Origin: an uncultured Clostridia bacterium
Lineage (GTDB): Bacteria; Bacillota; Clostridia; TANB77; CAG-465
DNA: 64,000 nucleotides
Assembly: GCA_949106495.1 (NCBI GenBank)
Contig: CARYZD010000001.1
Location: 242,235-306,234, forward strand
Reading direction: 5' to 3'
Part shown: positions 17,901-25,735 of the stretch, piece after piece
Numbering within the stretch: the first letter of the stretch is position 1
Layout: every line of letters begins with the position of its first letter
Notes under the pieces: model-generated
Databases searched by the model: none
What the model was told of the DNA's origin: nothing
What the model saw: only the letters and a program-made list of their open reading frames with translations
Made by a program: the position numbers and the translations under genes

Positions 17901-20447
17901 ACCTTGTGTTTCCTTCCCTGTTACAGCATCTTCTTTACTTACTTGAACAACCATTTTTAAAGGTTCTGCAACTACTTTTATATAATGGTTGTTATCCACA
18001 TTATTAAATGTAAAGTCTGTTTTTGCAAAAGGATCATAATTTAAAGTATTTTTTTCCTCTTCTGTTATATTAGTTTTTTGATTTCCAGCTGGTAAATTTG
18101 GATTTACTCCTGTAATAGTTGTCTCATGTTTATATGTATTTCCATTTTTAGTTTCTGGAATTCTAACTTTATTTATATTTGGTATTTCAGTTACATTTAC
18201 AAGTTCTGGTGTTGTTTGGGCATATCTTTGTGATTGTGTTTGCCATTCAACTTTATCTATATAATATCCTAAGTCTGGTGTAAATGTAACAACTTTATTA
18301 CTATCTCCACCAGGTATTTCAGTTATCATTTCTGATATATATGCATTAATAGATTTTGTTAATATGTCATAAATAACTTTTGTTTCAACTTCTTTTGAAT
18401 CAACAGAAAAATCATTATTAAAGGTTGTTGTTGCTTTATTTTTAAATTTAGATTCTTCTCCTTCCCCTAAATCTTTTACTGTACAATCTATTAAAAATGT
18501 ATAAGTTTCTCCTACAAACCTCATAGTATTATTTAAATAATCATTACTAAATATAAATGTTACTGTATTTGTTGCTGCATTATAGTCTATATGACATTGT
18601 GAATCACTTAAAGTCACTCCATTTTCATTTTTTACAGCAGCACTTACATATTCAACTTGTTCTGGTAATGGATCAGTTAATTTTAAAGCAGTATACTTAG
18701 ATTTTAAATCTATAACTTTACTTGTATCAAACATATTACCAACTTTTTGTTGAATTGTATATCTTAGATTTTCTCCTTCACCAACAACAGCTTTATCTAC
18801 TTGTTTAGTTGGTGCTGGATTAACTGTTACTACTTCATTTGAATCAAAACTATAGTCTGAATTAAATGTTGTTGTTGCTTTGTTTATAAATGTATATTGA
18901 TCTCCTTCAACTACAGTATTAATAGTAAATGTATAAGTTTCACCTGTATATCTCATAGTATGATTTAAATAATCATTACTAAAAGTAAATGTTACTAAAT
19001 TAGTTACTGCATCATAGTCTATATGACATTGTGAATCATTTAATACATTTCCAAATTCATCTTTTACAATTCCACCTGTAAATCTAATTCCACTAGGTAA
19101 CCTATCTGTAAGTTTTAAAGCCTTAAATGCTGCTAACTGATTTATTCTTTTACTTGTATCATTCATATTTCCCATTCTTTGAGAAATCTCATATGTTAAA
19201 GTATCACCAGCTTTAGCAAAAGCTTTATTTACAGTTTTAATTGGTTCAGTTACCTCAGTAGATAAGCTTATTGGATAAAGTGCCATTTCAACAGATCCTA
19301 CATCTTTACCAGCAACAAATTTATATACACTAAATGGTTTAGAGTATGTTCTAATATTTTCATTTACAAGTCCGTTTGCCTCTAATTGAGATCTTATTTT
19401 ACCAACTTCTACCATATAACTTTGTTTCATTATAGTTCCATAATTTTCTTTAAACATTCCCCAGTTAGTAAATTCTCTAATATCTCTATACCACATTCCA
19501 TCATAAGCAGTACCTGCATTAGATATAACATTATATCCTGTTGGATTTTGCATGTTTACATTAAATGTTTCCATTGGTCTTGCAACTCCCCAATTAGCAT
19601 ATACTTTTTGAGAAGATGGTGAAGCTGGATTTGTATCTTCATCTCTAGCATTTACTGTTTCATTACGAGTAACATAGCTAACTCTACATCTATTTTCACC
19701 TTGACCAAGATAATATGCTTTTAATCCATTAACAGGTTGTGTATCATATGATACCCATTCCCATTGATGCCCATTAACACCTGGTGTTGGATTTGTTGGT
19801 TGCATTTGATTTTTTACAGCAGCTATATGTTCATCACTGGCTTGACCATTATTAAATACTCTTTTTTCTGAATTCATTCCACCTACGCCTATGTAAGCTT
19901 CTCCTAAATCCATAGGTGTTCTATTTGGATCCCCTGTTCTAAAGAAATAAATTTCTACATCAGCTCTTAAATTATTTGGTCCAATTCCTGCAGATCCTAC
20001 GTTATGCAAAATCCATGCAAGTCCAAATTTATTAAATCCAATTGTTGCATTATTTCCATTTGTTATATAACTTCCACCACTCATAAAATTAGAAAGTGTC
20101 ATTACACAACTAATTGGTATTCTCTCAGAGCTGGTAACATAAAATCCAACATTTCGATATTCTGCTGAAATATATGCATATTGACTGTTTATATTAAACA
20201 TCCAATAAGGTGCACTTGCTCCTGCAGCGCCAATAAAATCACCGTTATTTATTGGTGTATAGTCTCTACCTGCAATAATTCCAGCATATGTTATACTTGC
20301 AGGTAAATTCATTTCTAATCTATTTACTGTTACAGTATCAAATGAAATTTCTTGTCTGTTTAATTGTGCAGCATTTACTACTGTACTACCTAATACAAAA
20401 AAACTACATAAAATAACCATAACTAGTATTTTTATATATTTCCTCAT
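14979..20447 (-). CDS. Giant Cna-B/SpaA-type surface protein A (1822 residues)
   Basis: This is a cell-surface adhesin or pilus-like protein. A signal peptide ends near VNA (27) and a unique domain follows (about 30-390). Two tandem isopeptide-type domains start about 402 and 546, each with SDYLN-type and DSQCHIDY segments. Then come about eight Cna-B/SpaA modules (about 830-1790) with E-box motifs such as YFVKETKAPEGYLLDE, whose Glu promotes Lys-Asn isopeptide bonds. The end is VTNTGDI, a membrane helix and KRRLAK. This has sorting-signal layout, but NTGD stands where LPXTG is expected. The ATG follows AAAGGAGGG. The last about 140 residues nearly repeat those of protein B. No sortase is in the window. 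Confidence 0.9.
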   Translation of the reverse strand: MRKYIKILVMVILCSFFVLGSTVVNAAQLNRQEISFDTVTVNRLEMNLPASITYAGIIAGRDYTPINNGDFIGAAGASAPYWMFNINSQYAYISAEYRNVGFYVTSSERIPISCVMTLSNFMSGGSYITNGNNATIGFNKFGLAWILHNVGSAGIGPNNLRADVEIYFFRTGDPNRTPMDLGEAYIGVGGMNSEKRVFNNGQASDEHIAAVKNQMQPTNPTPGVNGHQWEWVSYDTQPVNGLKAYYLGQGENRCRVSYVTRNETVNARDEDTNPASPSSQKVYANWGVARPMETFNVNMQNPTGYNVISNAGTAYDGMWYRDIREFTNWGMFKENYGTIMKQSYMVEVGKIRSQLEANGLVNENIRTYSKPFSVYKFVAGKDVGSVEMALYPISLSTEVTEPIKTVNKAFAKAGDTLTYEISQRMGNMNDTSKRINQLAAFKALKLTDRLPSGIRFTGGIVKDEFGNVLNDSQCHIDYDAVTNLVTFTFSNDYLNHTMRYTGETYTFTINTVVEGDQYTFINKATTTFNSDYSFDSNEVVTVNPAPTKQVDKAVVGEGENLRYTIQQKVGNMFDTSKVIDLKSKYTALKLTDPLPEQVEYVSAAVKNENGVTLSDSQCHIDYNAATNTVTFIFSNDYLNNTMRFVGETYTFLIDCTVKDLGEGEESKFKNKATTTFNNDFSVDSKEVETKVIYDILTKSINAYISEMITEIPGGDSNKVVTFTPDLGYYIDKVEWQTQSQRYAQTTPELVNVTEIPNINKVRIPETKNGNTYKHETTITGVNPNLPAGNQKTNITEEEKNTLNYDPFAKTDFTFNNVDNNHYIKVVAEPLKMVVQVSKEDAVTGKETQGDAKFIGAQYTVYEDEALTKVADVITLDANGNGSSKELLMKKADANGPYGEYFVKETKAPEGYLLDETVYRIYETAVEQTINREKISYHPITSKEEVWKGRIQLIKFENILGTTEERPATGAILRLTLDSSNGQVYYDVTIDEKGYGEFVGDVLKDYYPYTIPYGQYTITEIKESDLGFHTYFYIQPEKVDLRKKHEQLEYRIFGEEPIEAYLKLQKTDKHNGATVELAGAKYKIWDVQNNKWVSQMIYPSGVYIDEFETNDEGYFITPQKLLAGDYVVYETKAPEGYYLDDEYRIPEKESDLGDATKGGVAVRIDSVAMGLITGDQLVYDPDAELIYEMEIANNPLKVKLEIDKKGEMFSEVLMSDTKYGEKYTPKYTMQGLPGVTYEIYSVNDIKSSDGRNTYVTKGTLVDTITTDENGIAITEELFPGEYEIREVVTPKGYITDTDIENVTLTNTNMYKRVETHKKELTNVRQKLKLTFEKEYEEVNYANGETLEKKAVFGVYTNQALKNNKGNIVIPQGKLVDVIEVEGDNANVTSTIDLPEGEYYVQELEASYPYTKSEEKQYFTLKHTNNIDEFVVTGGEKFTNTYEGADVSLIKLSTTTFDNVVINGQDIEVDDMDEQVQELINNFKGMTEEEIEKYLEDNEVKFVPGATYKVYVDEDCTKPLYVKSGDKYVDVEMVTNETGMIRLEDIPLGTYYIKEIKPAKGYELSEEIVKLDLTVDDRDALVYKALIEDSVVGPAIQKTDDVTGDPVFGCVFEITDKDGKVLLHAITNDRGEAHLPNDILKDGETYYFTEVKMPDMYELNETVYEFTAEFDEERQEFKPIKVDVENIRKTIDFVKVIKRDSKTSEPLQGCVFTIVLLDKDGNEYVNKDGEKVYLVENAVTDENGEYVIENVPYGTYKFVEMVAPEGYEIDENMTGLTFVADDDSKEGIIFEVTNTGDIQVVVLSIVAIISVLGIVVISKRRLAK

Positions 20448-20484
20448 ATATACCCTCCTTTAATATATAAATATATACAAGTCT

Positions 20485-20513
20485 ATTTTATCTCTTTTTA
20501 TATTTTTTTGAAA
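20485..20513 (-). promoter_or_regulatory. Probable promoter of giant surface protein A
   Basis: TTTCAA (20508-20513) and TAAAAT (20485-20490) on the minus strand have a 17-base spacer. The promoter is about 40 bases from the start codon. The -35 is weak. Confidence 0.4.
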
Positions 20514-20649
20514 TAAATTGTAACTAAAATCTAGTTATTATTATTTAAATTTCAATATCATTTACGTACTGTTACAACATTTTTACGTTTTTTTTTCATT
20601 AAAATTACTTATTACCTTTAAGTGCTACAATATGTACATAATGCAAAAC

Positions 20650-20676
20650 ACTGCCAGTATTTTTAATACTGACAGT
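20650..20676 (-). terminator. Hairpin after the Cys-rich gene
   Basis: ACTGCCAGTATT and AATACTGACAGT pair across a three-base loop with one mismatch, ten bases past the stop codon. The T tract is weak, so it may be a terminator or a stabilising 3' hairpin. Confidence 0.5.
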
Positions 20677-20686
20677 ATTTATTAAA

Positions 20687-20899
20687 TTACCAATTTTTAT
20701 TATCGCAATTACAACAACATTCTGGTTCAAATTCTTCTTTGCAACAGCAACAACATTTCTCTTCTTGCCATTTATAAGAATCTTTTTTATTATCACAACA
20801 ATAGCAACAACAATTATTGTTTTTTTCTTGATTCCAATGATTTTTTCTGCATTCACAACAATGATTGAAGTTATTATTGCAATTATTCCATCTGCTCAT
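20687..20899 (-). CDS. Cysteine-rich miniprotein (18 Cys in 70 residues)
   Basis: The 70-residue frame MSRWNNCNNNFNHCCECR and onward has 18 cysteines in clusters CCEC, CCCYCC, CCCCC and CCCNC, separated by Asn/Lys/Glu stretches, with no signal peptide. Overlapping frames in the same stretch lack such structure. The ATG follows AAGGGGG. Cys runs this dense suggest metal binding (metallothionein-like) or cross-linking in a spore coat, but I know no family that fits. A 30-base near-perfect palindrome lies just upstream of the ribosome binding site, and a hairpin follows the gene, so it is a separately regulated single gene. Confidence 0.65.
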   Translation of the reverse strand: MSRWNNCNNNFNHCCECRKNHWNQEKNNNCCCYCCDNKKDSYKWQEEKCCCCCKEEFEPECCCNCDNKNW

Positions 20900-20910
20900 A
20901 TTTTCCCCCT

Positions 20911-20940
20911 TTATATATTAGTACTAGCACTAATATATAA
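20911..20940 (-). promoter_or_regulatory. 30-base near-perfect palindrome before the Cys-rich gene
   Basis: Fourteen of fifteen base pairs are symmetric around 20925/20926, with half-site TTATATATTAGT. The only mismatch is 20923/20928. It ends one base from the GGGGG of the ribosome binding site. A further TACTAACATA half-site lies beside it (about 20941-20951). It could be an operator for a dimeric (for example metal-sensing) repressor, or an RNA hairpin next to the ribosome site. Confidence 0.6.
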
Positions 20941-20973
20941 TATGTTAGTAGGACAAAAATGTGATTTTTAAAT

Positions 20974-21015
20974 AAAAAAGAGTTTATTAAATATTAAAAT
21001 TAATAAACTCTTTTT
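20974..21015 (-). terminator. Terminator after fic
   Basis: AAAAAAGAGTTTATTAA and its complement TTAATAAACTCTTTTT form a perfect stem of about 16 pairs just after the fic stop codon. T tracts are present on both strands. Confidence 0.85.
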
Positions 21016-21017
21016 AT

Positions 21018-21602
21018 TTATACTATCTTTTTTACACTTCTTCTAAGCATTTTTATTTGTTCTGTTTCATCAAAAACTGCTTTTACACTGACTCTTAAAA
21101 TATCATCATGATTTATTTCATACCAATCTATCACATAACCTGCATCAAAACAAATTTCACGTATTAATTCACGAATTGTTCGACCATTTCCTTCTCTAAA
21201 AGGATGTAATACATTAAGTTCTGTCATAATATATGATAATGTTTTTATGAACTCATTAAAAGACATTATTCTCATTTTATTTATATCAATCTTTTCAAAA
21301 ATTTGTTTTATATTATCTTCTATATATACATACTCAGAAAATCTAAAATTTCCTTTAGTAATATTTTCTTGTCTGTATTCTCCCGCAAAATAAAAAATGT
21401 CTTCAAATAAATATTTATGAATAAACTTCAACCTTTCTGGAGTGTATCCCATATTAATTGTTAATGTACTAATAGTGGCTATTTTAAAAGCAACTATTCT
21501 TGTTTCATACTCTTTTAAAAGTTCTTCATCTTGTATATTTAATTTATTTTTTAAAATATCTGTTCCCTTATATGTATACTTTGAATTAATTGCATCATAC
21601 AT
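21018..21602 (-). CDS. Fic-domain adenylyltransferase toxin
   Basis: Fic enzymes transfer AMP from ATP to a hydroxyl on a target protein, often DNA gyrase and topoisomerase IV in toxin systems. The 194 residues contain HPFREGNGRTIRE at about 131-143. This is the complete HxFx[DE]GNGRxxR loop with catalytic His and phosphate-binding Arg, so the enzyme looks active. An FYFAGEYR segment matches the flap region. The start overlaps the end of the upstream small gene by eight bases, which suggests translational coupling. The toxin has no inhibitory helix of its own: that motif is in the partner, which makes this a class I (VbhT/VbhA-like) pair. Confidence 0.93.
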   Translation of the reverse strand: MYDAINSKYTYKGTDILKNKLNIQDEELLKEYETRIVAFKIATISTLTINMGYTPERLKFIHKYLFEDIFYFAGEYRQENITKGNFRFSEYVYIEDNIKQIFEKIDINKMRIMSFNEFIKTLSYIMTELNVLHPFREGNGRTIRELIREICFDAGYVIDWYEINHDDILRVSVKAVFDETEQIKMLRRSVKKIV

Positions 21603-21780
21603 TTTTATTATTTAATTTAGATATTATATCTTTTTTAATAATATCTATTCCTTGTTCTTGTGTTATTTGATTATCTAAAAATTGATTAATAAGAGAAACA
21701 TCTTTTTCATTTACATTAAAGCCTTCCATAGCCATTGTTGCTTTAATATTTTCAATTAATTTTTCATCATTTGTTAACAT
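21595..21780 (-). CDS. VbhA-like Fic antitoxin
   Basis: The 61 residues are all helical in character. They contain TMAMEG (about 15-20), matching the [ST]xxxE[GN] inhibition motif whose Glu blocks ATP gamma-phosphate positioning in the Fic active site. It lies directly before the Fic toxin with an eight-base overlap, the usual order for class I Fic modules. I chose the ATG at 21780. The TTG three bases earlier is in frame but less likely. The AAGGA site is 11 bases away, a little far. The module sits 26 bases after gltX and may be co-transcribed with it. Confidence 0.85.
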   Translation of the reverse strand: MLTNDEKLIENIKATMAMEGFNVNEKDVSLINQFLDNQITQEQGIDIIKKDIISKLNNKNV

Positions 21781-21805
21781 CAAAACTCACATCCTTAAAT
21801 AAATA

Positions 21806-23515
21806 TTATATATTTGCAATTGTATCTTTCATTCTATTTATAGTTACTTCTTTTCCTAGAAGTTGCATTATACTATATATATCTGGTGTATTCTTTTTGT
21901 TTGTTACTGCCATTCTTATTATAGAAGAAAAATCTGCAATACTTCCAATATATTTTTCAGGTTCTGCTTTATATTCTTTCATATTCACACAAAAACCTAG
22001 ATTTTGTGCTACTTCTTTCATTCTTGCAAACCATTCATCTTTAGTATCATTTTCATTATATGCTTTAATATAATTTTCCAATGATTTCTTTATAACTTCT
22101 TTTGTTATAGTTGGTTTTTCTTCTGTAAGAGAAGTAATTATATATCCCTCTTCTTTTAATTCTCTAGCATAATTATCTTCAAAGAAATATCTAAATGTAG
22201 GTTCTACATCTTCCCATTTATAAATATCTTTTCTAATTTTAGTTGCATTATCTCTTTCAAGACCAAATACTTTTCTTGAATAATCTAAATCTGAATTAAC
22301 TAAATCATAAAATTCTTTATTAAATTCTTTTGACCAATCAAGTACATTTTTTAGTACTTCATCTCCACTCATTCTAGCTATTGCCTCTTTAGATAAATCA
22401 TTTAATTTTGGTATATCAAGTAGAGAACCTGCACTACTCATTTTATCTAATTTAAATTCAAAATCTTTATATGACTTATCTTTATTTTGTGCTTTCCACA
22501 TTTCAAAATCTGAATTTAATATTGTCATTAAGTAATCATTTAAACCTTCAACTGGATATCCTGCAGATATAAAATATGATACAGCTGCAACTTTATCTTT
22601 TCTTTTAGATAATTTTCTTTTTGAATCTCCATCTTTAATCATAATTGTTGGCGTATGAATATAATGTGGAGCTTTAAATCCCATTGCATCAAATAATTGT
22701 AAATGTTTTGGAACAGATGGTAACCATTCTTCAGCACGTACAACATGAGTTGTATGCATAAAATGATCATCACAAATATGAGCAAAATGATATGTTGGTA
22801 AACCATCTGATTTAATCAAAACAATATCTTCATCATTATCTGCCATTTCAATTTTACCTCTGGCATCATCAATAAATGCAATTTTATTTAAATGTGAACC
22901 ATTTGATCTAAATCTTAGTATAAATTTTTCACCACTTTTTACTCTTTCTATTGCTTCATCAATAGAACGATTTCTACATTTTGCATATACTCCATAATAA
23001 CCTGGAATTATTTTATTTGCTACTTGTGCATCATGTGATTTTTGTAGCATTTCTGATGTACAAAAACAAGGATAAGCACGACCAATTTCTACTAAGTGTT
23101 TAGCACAAATTCTATATATTTCTCTTCTTTTAGATTGAGTATATGGTCCATAATCCCCAACTTCTTTATCTTTTCCTACTACACCTTCATCTGGCATAAG
23201 GTCAAAGTGTTTAAGTCCAGCTATAATCTCTTCTATAGCACCTTCAACTTCTCTTTTTTGGTCTGTATCTTCTACTCTAACAAAAAATTTACCACCACTT
23301 TGAGAAGCAAGCTTTCTATTAATCATTGCTTGAAATAAAGTACCTGTATGCATCATTCCTGTTGGAGATGGTCCAATTCTTACAACCTTAGCATCTTCAG
23401 GAAGATTTCTCTCTGGATATCTAATTTCAAGGTCATCTAATGTTTCATCTACATCTGGGAATATTAAATAAGCAAGTTCATAACATTTTCTTTCGTAATT
23501 TCTATCCATTTCCAT
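21806..23515 (-). CDS. gltX: Glutamyl-tRNA synthetase
   Basis: This class I synthetase charges tRNA-Glu, and possibly tRNA-Gln if non-discriminating. The Rossmann motif PSPTGMMHTGTL is at 49-60, with HTGT in the HIGH position. FVRVEDTDQKR follows, and the second signature KLSKR is at about 300-304. At 569 residues it is longer than the usual about 485. The extra length includes about 40 N-terminal residues before the Rossmann fold. The ATG follows AAAGGAGTT. It begins 31 bases after rnj on the same strand, so the two are probably co-transcribed. Confidence 0.95.
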   Translation of the reverse strand: MEMDRNYERKCYELAYLIFPDVDETLDDLEIRYPERNLPEDAKVVRIGPSPTGMMHTGTLFQAMINRKLASQSGGKFFVRVEDTDQKREVEGAIEEIIAGLKHFDLMPDEGVVGKDKEVGDYGPYTQSKRREIYRICAKHLVEIGRAYPCFCTSEMLQKSHDAQVANKIIPGYYGVYAKCRNRSIDEAIERVKSGEKFILRFRSNGSHLNKIAFIDDARGKIEMADNDEDIVLIKSDGLPTYHFAHICDDHFMHTTHVVRAEEWLPSVPKHLQLFDAMGFKAPHYIHTPTIMIKDGDSKRKLSKRKDKVAAVSYFISAGYPVEGLNDYLMTILNSDFEMWKAQNKDKSYKDFEFKLDKMSSAGSLLDIPKLNDLSKEAIARMSGDEVLKNVLDWSKEFNKEFYDLVNSDLDYSRKVFGLERDNATKIRKDIYKWEDVEPTFRYFFEDNYARELKEEGYIITSLTEEKPTITKEVIKKSLENYIKAYNENDTKDEWFARMKEVAQNLGFCVNMKEYKAEPEKYIGSIADFSSIIRMAVTNKKNTPDIYSIMQLLGKEVTINRMKDTIANI

Positions 23516-23546
23516 ATAAATAACTCCTTTTATATACTTTTATAAT

Positions 23547-25427
23547 TTATATTTTTTTATCCATATCTACATCCATAAGTATAGGAAGTATCATTGGTTG
23601 TCTTTTAGTCTTAGAATAAATATATTTAATTAATGATTCTCTAACTCTTGTTTTAATTGTAGACCACTCTCTAATACCTTGTTCTTCACATTTAGAGAGT
23701 TCTTTTTTTGCTACATCTTTTATCTCGTCTATTAAAGATTCATTTTCTCTAACATATACAAATCCACGTGTAACAATATCTGGTCCAGAAACAACCTTTG
23801 CTGTTTTTCTATCTAAAGATATTACAACAATAATCATACCATTTTCAGATAATAGTTGTCTATCTCTTAAAACAATATTTCCAACGTCCCCTACACCTAG
23901 TCCATCAACAAGTACTATTCCTGATGTTACTTGTGTTGAAAGTTTAGCAGTATTTTTATCTATTTCTAATATTCTACCATTTTCCATTATAAATATATTT
24001 TCTTTTGGAACACCAGTATCTACTGCAAGTTGACCATGTTGTTTTAAAAATCTATATTCTCCATGTACTGGCATAAAGTATTTAGGTCTAACTAAGCTTA
24101 GCATTAATTTTAATTCTTCTTGACAAGCATGACCTGAAACATGAACATCAGCAATTTGATTTTGAATTACTTCTGCACCAAGTCTTTCAAGTTCATCTAT
24201 TACTTTTCCAATAGATTTTTCATTTCCTGGTATTGCAGATGATGAAAAAATTATCATATCATCTGGTGTAATTTGTACTTTTTTATGTTCTCCAACAGAC
24301 ATACGTGATAATGCCGCCATTGGTTCTCCTTGTGAACCTGTTGTTATTATAACAAGTTGATCGGGATTATACATTCCAATTTTATCTATATCTATTATTG
24401 TTCCCTCTGGTGCATTTAAATATCCTAATTCCTGTGAAACTGCCAAAACATTTACCATACTACGTCCAACAACAGCAACTTTTCTTTTAAATTTAACTGC
24501 AGAATTAATTATTTGTTGCATTCTATGTACATTTGATGCAAAAGTAGCAACAATAATCCTTTTATTACAGTTAGTAAATAGTCTATCTAATTCTTTACCT
24601 ACACTTTTCTCAGACATTGTATGTCCTGGTCTTTGTACATTGGTACTATCTGATAGTAATAATGTAACTCCTTCTTTTCCAAGTTCTGCTATTCTTTGTA
24701 GGTCTATGTATCCACCATCTATTGGTGTATAGTCTACTTTAAAATCACCTGTATGTAATATTGTTCCAACTGGTGTTGTTATAGCAATTGCCATTGAATC
24801 AGCTATAGAATGGGTTACCCTAATAAATTCTACTTTAAATTTACCAAATTTTAAAATTTGTCTAGGTTCTATAGTTACTAATTTTGTTTGTTTTTCTAAG
24901 TTATGTTCTGCAAGTTTTACTTTAATTAATCCCAAAGCTAATTTACTACCATAAACAGGAACATTAATTTTCTTTAAGAAATATGGTATTGCACCAATAT
25001 GGTCTTCATGTCCATGTGTAATAAGTACTGCTTTAACTTTTTCTTTATTTTTTTCTAAATAAGATATATCTGGTATAACTATATCTACGCCAAGCATTTC
25101 ATCTTCTGGAAATGCTAGCCCACAGTCTACTACTATTATCTCATTTTCATATTCAAAAGCTGTAATATTTTTACCTATTTCATTCATACCTCCAAGTGGT
25201 ATTACCTTTAATTTAGATTTAGTAAAAATACTATTTACTTTTTTATTACTTACCTTTGGTTCAGGTTGTATATTTTCAATAATAATCTCTTCATTTTGAG
25301 ATTTTAATAATTTTTCTTTTGTATCTTTTTTTAATTTGTTATTAATGTTATTTGTTTTTTTACTATTGCCACTTTTAATTTTTCTTGTTTTAGTGGCACT
25401 TTTGCTTTTGTTATTATCATCTTCCAT
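23547..25427 (-). CDS. rnj: Ribonuclease J
   Basis: This beta-CASP metallo-beta-lactamase ribonuclease has 5'-3' exo- and endonuclease activity and is central to RNA decay in Firmicutes. The zinc motif HGHEDH is at about 138-143, followed by HTGDFKVD, the SDSTN segment and, late in the protein, VSGHA and PVHGE. The 626 residues exceed the usual about 555 because of a Lys/Ser/Asn-rich N-terminal tail of about 70 residues, which may bind RNA or partners. The ATG follows AGAAGGAGAG. A consensus promoter lies about 140 bases upstream, giving a leader of about 130 bases. Confidence 0.96.
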   Translation of the reverse strand: MEDDNNKSKSATKTRKIKSGNSKKTNNINNKLKKDTKEKLLKSQNEEIIIENIQPEPKVSNKKVNSIFTKSKLKVIPLGGMNEIGKNITAFEYENEIIVVDCGLAFPEDEMLGVDIVIPDISYLEKNKEKVKAVLITHGHEDHIGAIPYFLKKINVPVYGSKLALGLIKVKLAEHNLEKQTKLVTIEPRQILKFGKFKVEFIRVTHSIADSMAIAITTPVGTILHTGDFKVDYTPIDGGYIDLQRIAELGKEGVTLLLSDSTNVQRPGHTMSEKSVGKELDRLFTNCNKRIIVATFASNVHRMQQIINSAVKFKRKVAVVGRSMVNVLAVSQELGYLNAPEGTIIDIDKIGMYNPDQLVIITTGSQGEPMAALSRMSVGEHKKVQITPDDMIIFSSSAIPGNEKSIGKVIDELERLGAEVIQNQIADVHVSGHACQEELKLMLSLVRPKYFMPVHGEYRFLKQHGQLAVDTGVPKENIFIMENGRILEIDKNTAKLSTQVTSGIVLVDGLGVGDVGNIVLRDRQLLSENGMIIVVISLDRKTAKVVSGPDIVTRGFVYVRENESLIDEIKDVAKKELSKCEEQGIREWSTIKTRVRESLIKYIYSKTKRQPMILPILMDVDMDKKI

Positions 25428-25564
25428 TAAATCTCTCCTTCTTTATAAACTTTTCAATTTGCATTTTAACATAACTTTTTTTACCCGTACATTTTTTTAT
25501 TTTATTAGCATGGCTTACTATAAATTAACTAATTAAGATATATATCACGTAATAAGACTTTAAT

Positions 25565-25593
25565 ATTATAACATAAATATTATGCAAAGTCAA
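25565..25593 (-). promoter_or_regulatory. Promoter of rnj
   Basis: TTGACT (25588-25593) and TATAAT (25565-25570) on the minus strand are 17 bases apart, close to the sigma-A consensus. Transcription starting near 25558 would give a leader of about 130 bases. Confidence 0.75.
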
Positions 25594-25678
25594 TTTTACA
25601 TAAATTTTATAGTCATCAATTAGGATAATTATATCATTATATTATATATATATCAATAATATTTGTATTTTATAATAA

Positions 25679-25707
25679 TTGATTAAAATAGTTTAAAATG
25701 ATAAAAT
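25679..25707 (+). promoter_or_regulatory. Promoter of the GT-C-like membrane protein gene
   Basis: TTGATT (25679-25684) and TAAAAT (25702-25707) are 17 bases apart on the plus strand, about 30 bases before the ATG. A ribosome site AGAGGT stands at 25723-25728. Confidence 0.6.
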
Positions 25708-25735
25708 ATAATTATAAATTTTAGAGGTATATATA

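Larger units (their letters stand above)
25428..25735. other. Divergent promoter region between rnj and the GT-C-like gene
   Basis: These 308 bases hold no gene. They contain the two divergent promoters listed separately and the long rnj leader. In the leader I see no recognisable riboswitch or terminator. Confidence 0.6.

Noticed and set aside
20605..20856. An 83-residue Ile/Lys/Val-rich frame overlapping the Cys-rich gene
   Set aside because: It is a shifted reading of the same repetitive codons, has no ribosome site, and the 18-Cys frame has a good site and clear composition.
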